A DNA stretch of 64,000 nucleotides from an uncultured Clostridia bacterium. GTDB taxonomy: Bacteria > Bacillota > Clostridia > Oscillospirales > Ruminococcaceae. Made by a program: the position numbers and the translations under genes. The stretch is taken from NCBI GenBank assembly GCA_945829235.1, contig CALZUA010000007.1, positions 62,001 to 126,000 of the forward strand, written 5' to 3'. This document shows, in pieces, positions 34,079-42,876 of the stretch; position 1 is the stretch's first letter; the number at the start of each line of letters is the position of its first letter. The notes below the pieces were generated by a model that worked only from the letters and a program-made list of their open reading frames with translations, did not search any database and was not told the origin of the DNA.

Positions 34079-34755
34079 GACCATTTTATATCGTTCTGAT
34101 AATCCTGTCGGGCGTGTACCTTCTCGCGCACATTATGGCGAAGGTGTTTTTCGGAAAAACACTTTTCCCCGACACGAGCGAGCTTTTCACGGACAAAAAG
34201 GAGAAAAATCTCTGGCAGACGGTTTTCCCGAAGAATATGCTTCGGCTGGTAATTTTGGTTTTTACCGGCTCGCTGAGCGGCTTGTTTATGGACTTGGCGG
34301 GAATGACGGGCTGGATTTCGCTTTTATTTGCACCCGTTGCGGGAATTTTCTTTAACTTTTTAATAAGTATGGTTTTTTCGCCGATTTATCTTAAATTCCA
34401 CAAAAGCGCCGAGCCAAATGACGAGGAGCTTTGTGAGTTGACGGGAAAGGTTCTCGAGGACATTGAAACGGACGGCTTCGGGGTAATCGAGGTGCGGCAC
34501 GGCTCGAGAAATTACATTTTCCGCGCGGTTTCCGCTAACGGAAGATTTATTCCCGCGGGCGAGAAAATCGTGGTGATTTACGCGCAGGACGCGTGCTGTT
34601 TTGTCGAGAGCGAGGAGCATTTGTGCGATATTTTGTTCGAGGATAACGGCGAGGGAGAAGCGGAAGTTGCCGAGGAAAATGCCGAAATCGATGAACAAAA
34701 TGCCGAAAATACCGAGAAAATCGAGTTTTTTTCGGAGAAAGATAAAAAAAATTGA
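34075..34755 (+). CDS. NfeD-like membrane protein
   Basis: The 226-residue membrane protein has three to four N-terminal helices (to about residue 105), followed by a small beta domain resembling the NfeD OB fold (ELTGKVLEDIETDGFGVIEV, IPAGEKIVVIYAQDACCFVE). The acidic tail contains repeats of AEENAEIDEQNAENTEK. NfeD proteins usually pair with flotillin-like proteins or membrane proteases, none of which is visible here. It starts with TTG inside the end of the CorC-like gene, with GAGGTG 5 bases upstream. No ATG upstream is available. Confidence 0.65.
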   Translation: MRPFYIVLIILSGVYLLAHIMAKVFFGKTLFPDTSELFTDKKEKNLWQTVFPKNMLRLVILVFTGSLSGLFMDLAGMTGWISLLFAPVAGIFFNFLISMVFSPIYLKFHKSAEPNDEELCELTGKVLEDIETDGFGVIEVRHGSRNYIFRAVSANGRFIPAGEKIVVIYAQDACCFVESEEHLCDILFEDNGEGEAEVAEENAEIDEQNAENTEKIEFFSEKDKKN

Positions 34756-34773
34756 AAAAATACAAAAAAGTGC

Positions 34774-34802
34774 TTGACAAAAATATTACAATGTGTTATA
34801 AT
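34774..34802 (+). promoter_or_regulatory. Promoter of the rpmG-secE-nusG-rplK-rplA operon
   Basis: TTGACA (34774-34779), 17 bases, TATAAT (34797-34802): a full consensus match, as expected for a ribosomal protein operon. Transcription would begin near 34809. Confidence 0.92.
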
Positions 34803-34805
34803 GAG

Positions 34806-34832
34806 TATACCTCGAATGGGGTATATTTTTTT
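34806..34832 (+). terminator. Terminator of the upstream unit overlapping the rpmG start site
   Basis: TATACC and GGTATA arms with an 8-base loop are followed by seven T. The ascending arm begins before the predicted start site of the promoter at 34774-34802. Transcripts from upstream can fold it, while transcripts from this promoter largely cannot. Confidence 0.65.
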
Positions 34833-34834
34833 GT

Positions 34835-34888
34835 GCGTTTTTAAAAACGCGGTAAACCCCAAGTACCGCCGCAAAGGGTAGCGGTTTA
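34835..34888 (+). promoter_or_regulatory. Structured leader of the L33 operon
   Basis: The leader contains the palindrome GCGTTTTTAAAAACGC (34835-34850). It also holds two partly exclusive pairings, ACCGC 34865-34869 with GCGGT 34881-34885 and TAAACC 34853-34858 with GGTTTA 34883-34888. It might be a regulatory leader; no known riboswitch was recognised. Confidence 0.4.
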
Positions 34889-34901
34889 TGAGGGAGGCAA
34901 T

Positions 34902-35015
34902 ATGAAAACAGGAGGTGCCGAAAGTGAGAGTAAAAATTACATTGGCGTGTTCGGAGTGCAAGCAACGCAACTACAACTCTATGAAGAACAAGAAGAACGA
35001 CCCCGACAGACTTGA
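34902..35015 (+). CDS. Possible leader ORF overlapping rpmG, 37 aa
   Basis: An ATG at 34902 with its own AGGGAGG site opens a 37-codon frame ([18 protein letters not shown]...) that overlaps the first part of rpmG in another frame. The two ribosome sites, AGGGAGG for this ORF and GGAGGTG for rpmG, are 14 bases apart. Translation of the leader ORF would cover the rpmG start, so it could couple or interfere. It may equally be chance. Confidence 0.25.
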   Translation: MKTGGAESESKNYIGVFGVQATQLQLYEEQEERPRQT

Positions 35016-35073
35016 AATGAACAAGTACTGCAGATTCTGCAAGAAACACACTCTTCACAAGGAAACAAAGTAA
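34924..35073 (+). CDS. rpmG: Ribosomal protein L33
   Basis: L33 is a small protein of the large ribosomal subunit. It has 49 residues ([12 protein letters not shown]...) and is too short for most gene finders. Two CxxC pairs (Cys 9/12 and 36/39) mark the zinc-binding form. The start is a GTG at 34924 with GGAGGTG 6 bases upstream. The order rpmG-secE-nusG-rplK-rplA is standard in Firmicutes. Confidence 0.95.
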   Translation: MRVKITLACSECKQRNYNSMKNKKNDPDRLEMNKYCRFCKKHTLHKETK

Positions 35074-35093
35074 ACACGGGAGGAATTCAAATT

Positions 35094-35447
35094 ATGGCTA
35101 AAGATTTGGAGCTTGAAAAGAGCTCTCCCGAGAGTGAAGAGGCAAAGGACAAGTTGAAGAAAGACGACGAAAAGTCCAAGAAGACCGATAAGGGAGCAAA
35201 ATCCGATAAGGCTGACAAAAAAGACAAGGATAAGGATAAGAAAGCGGCTAAGGGAAAGAAGCCCAAGAAGGGTCCGATTAAGTACTTGAAGGACGCAAAA
35301 TCCGAGTTCAAGAAGGTTGTCTGGCCGACACCCAAGGAAACAACCCGCAATACAATTGTTGTTATTGTGGTATGCTTGCTTGCAGGTTTGTTTGTTTTCG
35401 GACTGGATTCGCTGTTTGGTCTTTTGAACAATTTGCTGTTCAAGTGA
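35094..35447 (+). CDS. secE: Preprotein translocase subunit SecE
   Basis: SecE is the small essential subunit that clamps SecY. The first 60 or so of 117 residues are a Lys/Asp/Glu-rich low-complexity extension. The core follows: IKYLKDAKSEFKKVVWPTPKE, then one membrane helix (TIVVIVVCLLAGLFVFGLD). The ATG at 35094 follows GGGAGG by 10 bases. The long charged N-terminus is unusual but seen in some Clostridia. Confidence 0.95.
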   Translation: MAKDLELEKSSPESEEAKDKLKKDDEKSKKTDKGAKSDKADKKDKDKDKKAAKGKKPKKGPIKYLKDAKSEFKKVVWPTPKETTRNTIVVIVVCLLAGLFVFGLDSLFGLLNNLLFK

Positions 35448-35462
35448 TTTACGGGGGTAAAT

Positions 35463-35990
35463 ATGGCTGACTCAGAAGCAAAATGGTATATTCTTCACAC
35501 CTATTCGGGTTATGAGAATAAGGTAGCTGCGGATATTATGAAGGTCGTTGAGAACAGAAATATCCGTCATCTAATCGAGGACGTTATGGTGCCGACCGTG
35601 ACCAAAACCATTGAAAAGGACAACGGAAAGGTTGTTGAGGTTGAGGAAAAGGTTTATCCGGGATACGTTTTCGTGAAAATGGTGGAAACCAACGATTCGT
35701 GGTACATCTGCAGAAATACCAGAGGAGTCACGGGCTTCGTAGGCCCCGAAAGTAAGCCTACTCCGCTCAGCGAGGCTGAGGTCAGGAATCTTGAGCAGGG
35801 CAGAAAAGAAACTGCCGTGTCCTTTGAAAAGGGCGATAAGGTTGTTATCAAGCAGGGCGTGCTCGAGGGCTTTGAGGGTACCGTTTCCGAGGTTGACGAG
35901 GAAAAGAACACCGTTGTGGTGGACGTTTACAATATGTTCGGAGAGGTTACGCCTACTACGCTTGAAATTACCGCTATCAAGAAAATTTAA
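35463..35990 (+). CDS. nusG: Transcription termination/antitermination protein NusG
   Basis: NusG binds RNA polymerase and couples transcription to Rho or to the ribosome. The 175 residues comprise the NGN domain ([39 protein letters not shown]) and a C-terminal KOW domain ([21 protein letters not shown]). It lies 15 bases after secE and 32 before rplK, the usual arrangement. Confidence 0.97.
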   Translation: MADSEAKWYILHTYSGYENKVAADIMKVVENRNIRHLIEDVMVPTVTKTIEKDNGKVVEVEEKVYPGYVFVKMVETNDSWYICRNTRGVTGFVGPESKPTPLSEAEVRNLEQGRKETAVSFEKGDKVVIKQGVLEGFEGTVSEVDEEKNTVVVDVYNMFGEVTPTTLEITAIKKI

Positions 35991-36022
35991 TTGTTTTTCA
36001 AAAAGTTTGGAGGAAAAAAGCT

Positions 36023-36448
36023 ATGGCACAGAAGGTTGTTGGATTTATTAAATTGCAGATTCCCGCCGGCAAAGCTACACCGGCTCCGCCTGTTGGACCG
36101 GCTCTCGGTCAGCACGGCGTAAATATTATGGCGTTTACGAAGGAGTTCAACGAGCGCACCAAGGATAAGGCTGGACTTATAATCCCCGTTGTTATCACGG
36201 TTTACGCTGACAGAAGCTTCACGTTTATCACCAAGACTCCCCCCGCTTCGGTTCTTATCAAGAAGGCTTGCAAGATTGAAAGCGGCTCGGGCGTTCCGAA
36301 TAAGACAAAGGTTGCAAAGATTACCAAGGCTCAGCTCAAGGAAATCGCAGAAACCAAGATGCCCGACCTTAACGCGGCTAACATCGATACTGCAATGTCT
36401 ATGATTGCAGGTACCTGCCGTTCGATGGGCGTAGAAGTTGCAGACTGA
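36023..36448 (+). CDS. rplK: Ribosomal protein L11
   Basis: L11 forms the stalk base of the large subunit where elongation factors bind. The 141 residues match the family: [50 protein letters not shown], and the C-terminal [25 protein letters not shown] precedes the ATG. rplA follows after 70 bases containing a small hairpin. Confidence 0.97.
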   Translation: MAQKVVGFIKLQIPAGKATPAPPVGPALGQHGVNIMAFTKEFNERTKDKAGLIIPVVITVYADRSFTFITKTPPASVLIKKACKIESGSGVPNKTKVAKITKAQLKEIAETKMPDLNAANIDTAMSMIAGTCRSMGVEVAD

Positions 36449-36478
36449 ATTTAACGTGGGAGGATTTTTTCCGTCAGC

Positions 36479-36495
36479 GCGGACTTAATGTCCGC
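36479..36495 (+). other. Hairpin in the rplK-rplA gap
   Basis: GCGGAC and GTCCGC arms around TTAAT lie just before the rplA ribosome site. It could be part of an L1 autoregulatory site; no U tract follows, so it is not a terminator. Confidence 0.35.
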
Positions 36496-36518
36496 CGTAC
36501 CACAAGGAGGATATATTG

Positions 36519-37211
36519 ATGAAACACGGTAAGAAATATAACGAAAGCGCAAAGCTGATTGAAAGTGCAAAGCTGTACGAGAGCGGCGAGGCTCTTGACA
36601 TCGTTTGCAAGACCGCTAAGGCAAAGTTCGACGAAACCGTTGAGCTTCACGTTCGCCTCGGCGTTGACTCCCGCCACGCTGACCAGCAGGTTCGCGGCGC
36701 GGTTGTTCTTCCTAACGGAACAGGTAAGACTATCAGAACTCTCGTTTTCTGCAAGCCTGAGAAGGAAAATGACGCAAAGGCTGCGGGCGCTGATTACATC
36801 GCTGATAACGAGACAATCACCAAGATTCAGAACGGCTGGATGGACTTCGAGGTTGTTATCGCAACTCCCGATATGATGGGCGTTGTTGGTCGTCTGGGTA
36901 AGGTCCTCGGTCCGAGAGGTCTTATGCCTAACCCCAAGGCGGGTACTGTTACCCCCGATGTTGCCAAGGCTGTTACCGAGGCTAAGGCAGGTAAGATTGA
37001 GTATCGTCTTGATAAGTCGAACATCATTCACTGCCCCATCGGAAAGGCTTCCTTCGGCGTTGAAAAGCTGGAGGAGAACTTCAACGCGCTGATGGAAGCG
37101 GTTGCTAAGGCTAAGCCTGCCGCTGCCAAGGGTACCTATATCAAGAGCTGCACGGTTTCTTCGACTATGGGTCCCGGCGTCAAGGTTAACACCTTGCGTT
37201 TCGGCGTGTAA
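36519..37211 (+). CDS. rplA: Ribosomal protein L1
   Basis: L1 binds 23S rRNA at the mobile stalk that releases tRNA from the E site and can repress its own operon. The 230 residues match the family with [50 protein letters not shown]. The ATG at 36519 has AAGGAGG 8 bases ahead; the TTG at 36516 is a poor alternative. Unusually, rplJ and rplL do not follow: a terminator and then rimP come next. Confidence 0.97.
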   Translation: MKHGKKYNESAKLIESAKLYESGEALDIVCKTAKAKFDETVELHVRLGVDSRHADQQVRGAVVLPNGTGKTIRTLVFCKPEKENDAKAAGADYIADNETITKIQNGWMDFEVVIATPDMMGVVGRLGKVLGPRGLMPNPKAGTVTPDVAKAVTEAKAGKIEYRLDKSNIIHCPIGKASFGVEKLEENFNALMEAVAKAKPAAAKGTYIKSCTVSSTMGPGVKVNTLRFGV

Positions 37212-37236
37212 GCGCACTACTATGCAATAAATTCGA

Positions 37237-37266
37237 CCGCCCGGAGAAATTCGGGCGGCGGTTTTT
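37237..37266 (+). terminator. Terminator after rplA
   Basis: CCGCCCG and CGGGCGG arms with an 8-base loop are followed by CGGTTTTTAT. The rimP ribosome site begins only about 5 bases after the T run. Confidence 0.85.
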
Positions 37267-37285
37267 ATAAAAGGAGGCAGAACGT

Positions 37286-37789
37286 TTGGGATTTGCAAAG
37301 GGTTTTAATCAGGTAGAAGCGGCGGCTGAAAGAGCGGTTCGAGGTATTGTCGAGGAGCACGGTTTTTCGCTCTGGGACGTGGTTTTCGTGAAAGAGGGCG
37401 CTGCGTGGTATCTGAGAATTTTAATCGACAAGCCGCAGGGCGTTTCAATCGACGACTGTACCTCGATTGACGGTGAAATAAACGCCGTGATTGACAAACA
37501 GCCGTTTATTGACAAAATCGATTATCTGGAAATAGGCTCGGCTGGGCTTGAACGCACAATTCGCCGTGAGGAACAGATAAAATCCTCGCTCGGCAGGAAA
37601 ATTACGCTCAAAACCTACAAGCTCTGCGAGGGGCTTCCGGAGAAAACGGTTAAGTGTGTGCTGGACGATTTCGATGGTGAAAACGTTCTGGTTTCGGGTG
37701 AGTTTGGAAACGCTAAAGTCGCTCTGACAGCGGTTTCGGCGATGAATTATGATGATTTTGATGATTTTAATGAACTAATGGAGGTATAA
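37286..37789 (+). CDS. rimP: Ribosome maturation factor RimP
   Basis: RimP assists assembly of the small ribosomal subunit. The 167 residues have the family start region with LRILIDKPQGVSIDDC, then YLEIGSAGLERTI (commonly YxLEVSSPGLDRPL). It begins with TTG at 37286, with AGGAGG 8 bases upstream and no ATG nearby. It is the first gene of a conserved block rimP-nusA-ylxR-ylxQ-infB-rbfA. Confidence 0.92.
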   Translation: MGFAKGFNQVEAAAERAVRGIVEEHGFSLWDVVFVKEGAAWYLRILIDKPQGVSIDDCTSIDGEINAVIDKQPFIDKIDYLEIGSAGLERTIRREEQIKSSLGRKITLKTYKLCEGLPEKTVKCVLDDFDGENVLVSGEFGNAKVALTAVSAMNYDDFDDFNELMEV

Positions 37790-37795
37790 GGGAAA

Positions 37796-39007
37796 ATGGC
37801 TAGAAGAAAGACAGTTAAAGGGGAAGACTACGGAGATATTTACGAAAATCTCGCTCTGCTTGCGGAGGAAAAGGGTATCTCAAGCGAAATTTTGGCGGAA
37901 AAAATCAAGTACGCTATCGAAAAGAGCTTGAAATCCAATCTTCACTTCGACGATGACGAGGAGGATTTCGTTAAAGTTGATATCGATATCGAGAAGAAAA
38001 TTTTCGATGTAAGCATTATGAAAGAGGTAATCGAGGTTGTCGATACGCTCTACGAGCCGGAGAAGGAAATCGTGCTCGAGGAAGCGAGAAAGATTGACCC
38101 GACGCTCGAGGTTGGCGACAGAGTTAGATGTCCGATTGACACGAAGCTGTTCAAGAGAATTGCCGCGAAGAACGCGAAAGACTTGATTAAGCAGGGATTC
38201 TCGAACGCGGAAAGACAGCATTTGAGCGAGATTTGGGGCGAGTACGAGAACGAGGCTGTTTCGGCAACTGTTGAAACAATCGAGCCGAAAACGCTTCACG
38301 CAACGCTTAAAATCGGCGGAAACGAGGTTATGCTTCCGCGCAACGAGCAAATTCCCGGTGAAACTCTTGAAGTGGGACAGGTTGTCCGCGTGTATATTTC
38401 GGGCGTTTCAAAGGAATATAAGGAAGGCGACAAAAATCAGTACCTCAAGGTTTCGAGAACCGACAAGTGGCTGATAAAGCGCTTGTTTGAGCTGGAGTGC
38501 CCTGAGATTTACGACGGAACGGTTGAAATCAAGGCTGTAAGCCGCGCTCCCGGAAGCAGAAGCAAAATCGCCGTTATCAGCAACGACCCGAATGTTGACG
38601 CTGTCGGCGCCTGTATCGGTCCGCAGAAGAGCCGTATCAACGCGGTTACAAAGGAAGTCAAGGGCGAGAAGGTTGACGTGGTTTTGTACAGCGATGACCC
38701 CGAGGAGTTTATAAAGCAGGCGCTCAAGCCCGCAGAGGTGCTCAAGGTTGTTATCACAAACCCGAATCCCGATAAGCGCGCTTGCAAGGTTGTTGTTCCC
38801 GACAATCAGCTCTCTTTGGCAATCGGCAACAAAGGTCAAAACGCTTGGCTTGCGGCAAAGCTTACCGGCTATAAGGTTGACATCAAGGCGGAAAGCGCGG
38901 TTCGTCCCGAGGATTTTGAGGTAGTGCCGCTTGAGGTCAAGCCCGAGGAAACGGCTGAAGCCGAGGAGGTTGCCAATACCGAAACCGCCGAGGCTTCAAA
39001 GGAGTGA
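37796..39007 (+). CDS. nusA: Transcription factor NusA
   Basis: NusA modulates pausing, termination and antitermination. The 403 residues contain the N-terminal polymerase-binding domain, an S1 domain (ATVETIEPKTLHATLKIGG), and two KH domains (GACIGPQKSRINAVTKEVKGEKVD and LAIGNKGQNAWLAAKLTG). The acidic C-terminal tail is short, and the AR repeats of E. coli NusA are absent, as in most Firmicutes. It lies 6 bases after rimP. Confidence 0.96.
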   Translation: MARRKTVKGEDYGDIYENLALLAEEKGISSEILAEKIKYAIEKSLKSNLHFDDDEEDFVKVDIDIEKKIFDVSIMKEVIEVVDTLYEPEKEIVLEEARKIDPTLEVGDRVRCPIDTKLFKRIAAKNAKDLIKQGFSNAERQHLSEIWGEYENEAVSATVETIEPKTLHATLKIGGNEVMLPRNEQIPGETLEVGQVVRVYISGVSKEYKEGDKNQYLKVSRTDKWLIKRLFELECPEIYDGTVEIKAVSRAPGSRSKIAVISNDPNVDAVGACIGPQKSRINAVTKEVKGEKVDVVLYSDDPEEFIKQALKPAEVLKVVITNPNPDKRACKVVVPDNQLSLAIGNKGQNAWLAAKLTGYKVDIKAESAVRPEDFEVVPLEVKPEETAEAEEVANTETAEASKE

Positions 39008-39011
39008 CGGT

Positions 39012-39281
39012 ATGCCCGAAAAGAAAATTCCGCTTCGCAAGTGCATTTCCTGCGGTGAGATGATAGGAAAAAAAGGTGCTTTGCGGGTGGTAAGGGACAA
39101 GGACGGTGCGGTTTCGCTTGACGAAACAGGAAAAAAAGCCGGCAGAGGCGCATATATATGCCGCGACATAAAATGTTTTGAGGCGGCGAAAAAAGGCAAA
39201 AAGCTCGAACGCGCACTTAAATGCCGCGTTCCCGATGAAATCTACGACAATATTGAAAAGGAGCTGACGTCGGATAAATAA
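39012..39281 (+). CDS. ylxR: YlxR (RnpM) nucleic-acid-binding protein
   Basis: This small basic protein of 89 residues has the YlxR/DUF448 pattern: PLRKCISCGEM, LRVVRDKDGAVSLDETGK, AGRGAYICRD, CFEAAKKGKKL. The family binds RNA and has been described as a modulator of RNase P (RnpM) in Bacillus. The ATG at 39012 is 5 bases after the nusA stop, with AAAGGAG upstream. Its last codons overlap the presumed ylxQ start. Confidence 0.93.
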   Translation: MPEKKIPLRKCISCGEMIGKKGALRVVRDKDGAVSLDETGKKAGRGAYICRDIKCFEAAKKGKKLERALKCRVPDEIYDNIEKELTSDK

Positions 39282-39576
39282 CACGCTGAGTACCGTTTGT
39301 CTTTGCAGAAGAGCGGGAAAGCTCGAAATCGGTTTTGACGCGGTTTGCGCCGAGATTACGGGGAAGAGCTTTGGCGGCGCGTTGCTTGCCGCAGATGTTT
39401 CCGCCAAAACGGAAAAGGAAATCCGATTTCTCTGCGAAAAACACAAACGTGAGGTTCTGAAAACCGATTTTACAATGGACGATGCGAAAAACGCCGTCGG
39501 CAAACGCGCGGGAGTTTTCTTCATCACAGATGAGGGGCTTTTCGGCGCGGTTAAACGGACGCTGGTGTCCGATTAA
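39274..39576 (+). CDS. ylxQ: YlxQ, L7Ae-like RNA-binding protein, apparent AUA start
   Basis: This protein of about 100 residues is of the L7Ae/L30e type, standing as usual between ylxR and infB. Family features are the N-terminal LCRRAGKLEIGFDAV, the strand ALLAADVSAKTE, and the C-terminal FFITDEGLFGAVKR. The frame is open from an in-frame TGA at 39265, and no ATG, GTG or TTG occurs before a TTG at 39382, which would delete the conserved N-terminus. The best initiator is ATA at 39274, 10 bases after AAGGAG, giving an N-terminus (INNTLSTVCLCRRAGKL) of the family's length; CTG at 39286 is second. A base error turning ATG into ATA is also possible. Confidence 0.85.
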   Translation: MNNTLSTVCLCRRAGKLEIGFDAVCAEITGKSFGGALLAADVSAKTEKEIRFLCEKHKREVLKTDFTMDDAKNAVGKRAGVFFITDEGLFGAVKRTLVSD

Positions 39577-39618
39577 ACATAGTGTTTCAAAAAATGAATA
39601 GTCTGGAGGAATTTTACA

Positions 39619-42468
39619 TTGCCAAGTAAACAGATAAAATACAAGGTTCAAGATGTTGCGAAGGATTTGGGGCTGGATAAAGCAGAGCTTATCGAGTTGC
39701 TCGATAAGGTTTTTCCGCTTGAAAATCCGAGAAAATCCACTGCCGCTATCACTGCGGACGAGGTCGGGTATATTCTCGAAAAATATTCCCGTGAGAACGA
39801 GGTAAGCGATATCGTCAAGGCTTTCGCTTCGACAAAGGATATCAAAACCGAGAAGCCCTACGAGAGCGCGAAAAAGGCGGCTCCGAAGAAAAAGGCTCCC
39901 AAAAAGGAAGAAACCGAGGTTGTCGAAAAGCCGGTTGAAAAGGTTACCGAAAAGGCTGTTGAAAAGGTTGCTGAGAAACCTGCGGAGAAGCCTGTTGAAA
40001 AGGCTGAGTCTGAGAAGAAGCCTGTTAAAAAGGAAAAAGCTGAGGAAAAACCCGTTGAGGCGGTTAAGCCGGAGGTTGCTCCCGTGAAGGAAGCGGTTAA
40101 GGAAACGGCAAAAGAAACAGTGAAGGAAACCGTCAAGGAAGCGGTTAAGGAAGAGCCTAAGGCTAAGCCCGAAGCACCGAAAAAGCCTGTTGAACCCGCA
40201 AAGCCCGAGCCACAGAAAAAGCCCGAGGTTCGCGAGAACAGGGACAATCGTCCTCAGAACAACGCTCGTCCTGCGGGTAAGCCCGAGTTCAAGCCGCAGA
40301 ATAACAATAACGCAAACAACAATAAAGACAACCGCGCCGAAAAGCCCGCGAATAACGCGAATAATGCCAACAAGCCCAAGCCCGCGGTTAAGATGCCGAC
40401 GGCAAAGCCTGCTATCGACAGCAGTAAAATCAAGGTTAACGCGCCGCCTGTTATTCAGCAGAAGCAGAAAACCGAGAATGTCAAGCACGGCGAGCACGTC
40501 ACCAAAAAGGTTGACACGCGCGGAAGCTATGTGGAGCTTGACAAGTACAACGAGCGCTACGAAACAATCGCGCCCGTCGGCAAGATGAACAACGATAATT
40601 TCCGCAGTAAGCAGAAGTTTACGCAGAAATCGCAGAAAAACGGCAAGCAGTACGGAAACAAGCGTGAAACCGAGGCGCAGAAGCTCAAGCGTCTTGAACT
40701 CGAGAGAGCGAGAAAGCAACAGCTCAAGGTTCAAATTCCCGATGAAATTGTTGTCGGTGAGCTTGCAACCCGCCTGAAAGTAACCGCGTCCGAGGTTATC
40801 AAAAAGCTGTTCGGGCTTGGCGTTATGGCGAATATCAACGAAACCATCGATTTTGATACAGCGTCTTTGGTTGCCGAGGAGCTTGGCGCAAAGGTTGAGA
40901 AGGAAATCGTGGTAACAATTGAGGAGCGGCTTTTCGAGGACGTTGAGGATAATCCCGAGGATTTGAAGCCGCGTTCACCCGTTGTTGTGGTTATGGGACA
41001 CGTTGACCACGGTAAAACGTCAATTCTCGACTATATCCGTCACGCGCACGTTGCATCGGGCGAAGCCGGCGGTATTACCCAGCACATCGGTGCTTACCGC
41101 GTTAAGCTGAACGACCGCGAGATGACGTTCTTGGATACCCCGGGACACGAAGCGTTCACTTCTATGAGAGCGCGCGGTGCGATGATAACCGATATCGCAA
41201 TTCTCGTAGTTGCCGCTGATGATGGAATTATGCCGCAGACCGTTGAAGCTATCAACCACGCAAAAGCGGCGGGTGTATCGATAATTGTTGCTATCAACAA
41301 GATTGATAAAGAGGGAGCAAATCCCGAGAGAGTCAAGGAAGAGCTTACAAAATACGACCTTGTTTGCGAGGATTGGGGAGGCGATGTAATCTGCGTTCCC
41401 GTTTCCGCGAAAACAGGCGAGGGTATGGACACACTGCTTGAAATGGTTGGACTTACCGCCGATGTTATGGAGCTTAAGGCTAACCCCGACAGACTTGGAA
41501 TGGGCGCGGTTATCGAAGCGCGTCTTGACAAGGCGAGAGGACCTATCGCAACGCTTCTCGTTCAGAACGGTACTCTGCGCACGGGTGATGTCCTTATCGC
41601 GGGAACAGCTGTCGGACGTGTTCGTGTAATGCGTGACGACAGAGGAAAAACCATAACTGAAGCAGGTCCTTCCGTTCCCGTTGAAATTATGGGACTTTCC
41701 GAGGTTCCGTCTGCGGGCGACACGTTTGCCGCGGTTGAGGACGAAAAGCTCGCGAGAGAGCTTGTTGAAAAGCGCAAGCACGAGGCAAAGGAAGAACAGT
41801 TCAAGAGCTATCAGAAGGTTACTCTCGACAACCTGTTCAGCTCAATCGAGCAGGGCGAGGTCAAGGAGCTTCCGATTATCGTAAAGGGCGATGTTCAGGG
41901 CTCTGTCGAAGCTGTAAAGCAGTCGCTTGAAAAGATTACCAACGAGGAAGTAAAGGTTCGCGTAATTCACGGCGGCGTTGGCGCGGTAAGTGAGAGCGAC
42001 GTTATGCTGGCAATGGCGAGCGGCGCGATTATCGTTGGATTTAACGTAAGACCGCACCCGTCGGCTGAGGAAACCGCCAAGGAAAACGGCGTTGAAATCC
42101 GCCTTTACCGCGTAATTTACGATGCAATCGAGGATATAACCGCGGCGATGAAGGGTATGCTTGCTCCGAAATTCCGCGAGGTTAATCTCGGTCGCGTTGA
42201 GGTTCGTCAGGTGTACAAAATCACGGGCGTTGGCGTTGTCGCAGGCTCGTATGTGCTTGACGGAAAGGTTACGAGAAATGGTCAGGTACGCATTGTCCGC
42301 GATGGAATTATTGTCGGCGACGACAAGATTGCGGGACTTCAGCGTTTCAAGGACGCGGTGAAAGAGGTTGCCGCGGGCTTTGAGTGCGGCATCAGTCTTG
42401 AAAAATTCACCGACATCAAGGAAGGCGATATTTTCGAGGCGTATGTTATGGAGGAATACAGAGACTGA
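39619..42468 (+). CDS. infB: Translation initiation factor IF-2
   Basis: IF-2 is the GTPase that brings initiator tRNA to the ribosome. The 949 residues have an N-terminal IF2-N motif ([19 protein letters not shown]), a long low-complexity Lys/Glu/Pro/Ala then Asn-rich region (about 75-270), a second IF2-N domain near 370-420, and the GTPase domain with [20 protein letters not shown] and NKID, followed by the C1-C2 domains. It starts with TTG at 39619, 8 bases after GGAGGA. The frame has no better ATG. It lies in the nusA-infB block. Confidence 0.97.
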   Translation: MPSKQIKYKVQDVAKDLGLDKAELIELLDKVFPLENPRKSTAAITADEVGYILEKYSRENEVSDIVKAFASTKDIKTEKPYESAKKAAPKKKAPKKEETEVVEKPVEKVTEKAVEKVAEKPAEKPVEKAESEKKPVKKEKAEEKPVEAVKPEVAPVKEAVKETAKETVKETVKEAVKEEPKAKPEAPKKPVEPAKPEPQKKPEVRENRDNRPQNNARPAGKPEFKPQNNNNANNNKDNRAEKPANNANNANKPKPAVKMPTAKPAIDSSKIKVNAPPVIQQKQKTENVKHGEHVTKKVDTRGSYVELDKYNERYETIAPVGKMNNDNFRSKQKFTQKSQKNGKQYGNKRETEAQKLKRLELERARKQQLKVQIPDEIVVGELATRLKVTASEVIKKLFGLGVMANINETIDFDTASLVAEELGAKVEKEIVVTIEERLFEDVEDNPEDLKPRSPVVVVMGHVDHGKTSILDYIRHAHVASGEAGGITQHIGAYRVKLNDREMTFLDTPGHEAFTSMRARGAMITDIAILVVAADDGIMPQTVEAINHAKAAGVSIIVAINKIDKEGANPERVKEELTKYDLVCEDWGGDVICVPVSAKTGEGMDTLLEMVGLTADVMELKANPDRLGMGAVIEARLDKARGPIATLLVQNGTLRTGDVLIAGTAVGRVRVMRDDRGKTITEAGPSVPVEIMGLSEVPSAGDTFAAVEDEKLARELVEKRKHEAKEEQFKSYQKVTLDNLFSSIEQGEVKELPIIVKGDVQGSVEAVKQSLEKITNEEVKVRVIHGGVGAVSESDVMLAMASGAIIVGFNVRPHPSAEETAKENGVEIRLYRVIYDAIEDITAAMKGMLAPKFREVNLGRVEVRQVYKITGVGVVAGSYVLDGKVTRNGQVRIVRDGIIVGDDKIAGLQRFKDAVKEVAAGFECGISLEKFTDIKEGDIFEAYVMEEYRD

Positions 42469-42492
42469 TATTCCTTCAGAAAAGGAGTATTT

Positions 42493-42876
42493 ATGCCAAA
42501 CTTTAATATAAAACGGCTCAACGAGGACATTTTGCGTGAGCTTTCGGCAGCGGTTTCGGGTGTAAAAGACCCGAGAGTTGCGGACGCGTTTGTGACGATA
42601 ACCCGAACCGAGCTTACCAACGATTTGTCCTACTGCAAGGTTTGGGTTGCGTGTATGGGCGGTGAGGAGCGCACCGACAAGGCTTGTGAGGGAATGAAAG
42701 CGGCGAGCGGCTATTTCAAGAAGTGCATAGCGGCGCGTGTTCGTATGCGCAAAATGCCCGAGCTGATTTTCGTTCCCGACAACTCGCTTGAATACAGCGC
42801 ACACATCGAGGACATTATCTCAAAGCTCCCGAAACCGGTTGAGGACAAGGAAAGCGAGGGCGGCGATGAGGATTGA
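42493..42876 (+). CDS. rbfA: Ribosome-binding factor A
   Basis: RbfA is a KH-fold maturation factor of the 30S subunit. The 127 residues include the N-terminal NIKRLNEDILRELSAAV, GVKDPRVADAFVTITRTELT (family: KDPR, then VxV) and the C-terminal RVRMRKMPELIFVPDNSLE. The acidic tail follows. Its last 11 bases overlap the start of nrnA. Confidence 0.95.
   Translation: MPNFNIKRLNEDILRELSAAVSGVKDPRVADAFVTITRTELTNDLSYCKVWVACMGGEERTDKACEGMKAASGYFKKCIAARVRMRKMPELIFVPDNSLEYSAHIEDIISKLPKPVEDKESEGGDED

Noticed and set aside
34803-34901. Riboswitch or T-box in the rpmG leader
   Set aside because: The leader is under 100 bases and no conserved core of a known riboswitch or T-box was recognised.
39217-40734. 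505-residue - strand ORF opposite infB
   Set aside because: It mirrors the low-complexity Lys/Glu-rich IF-2 region as Leu/Phe/Asn repeats, so it is an artefact of codon bias.
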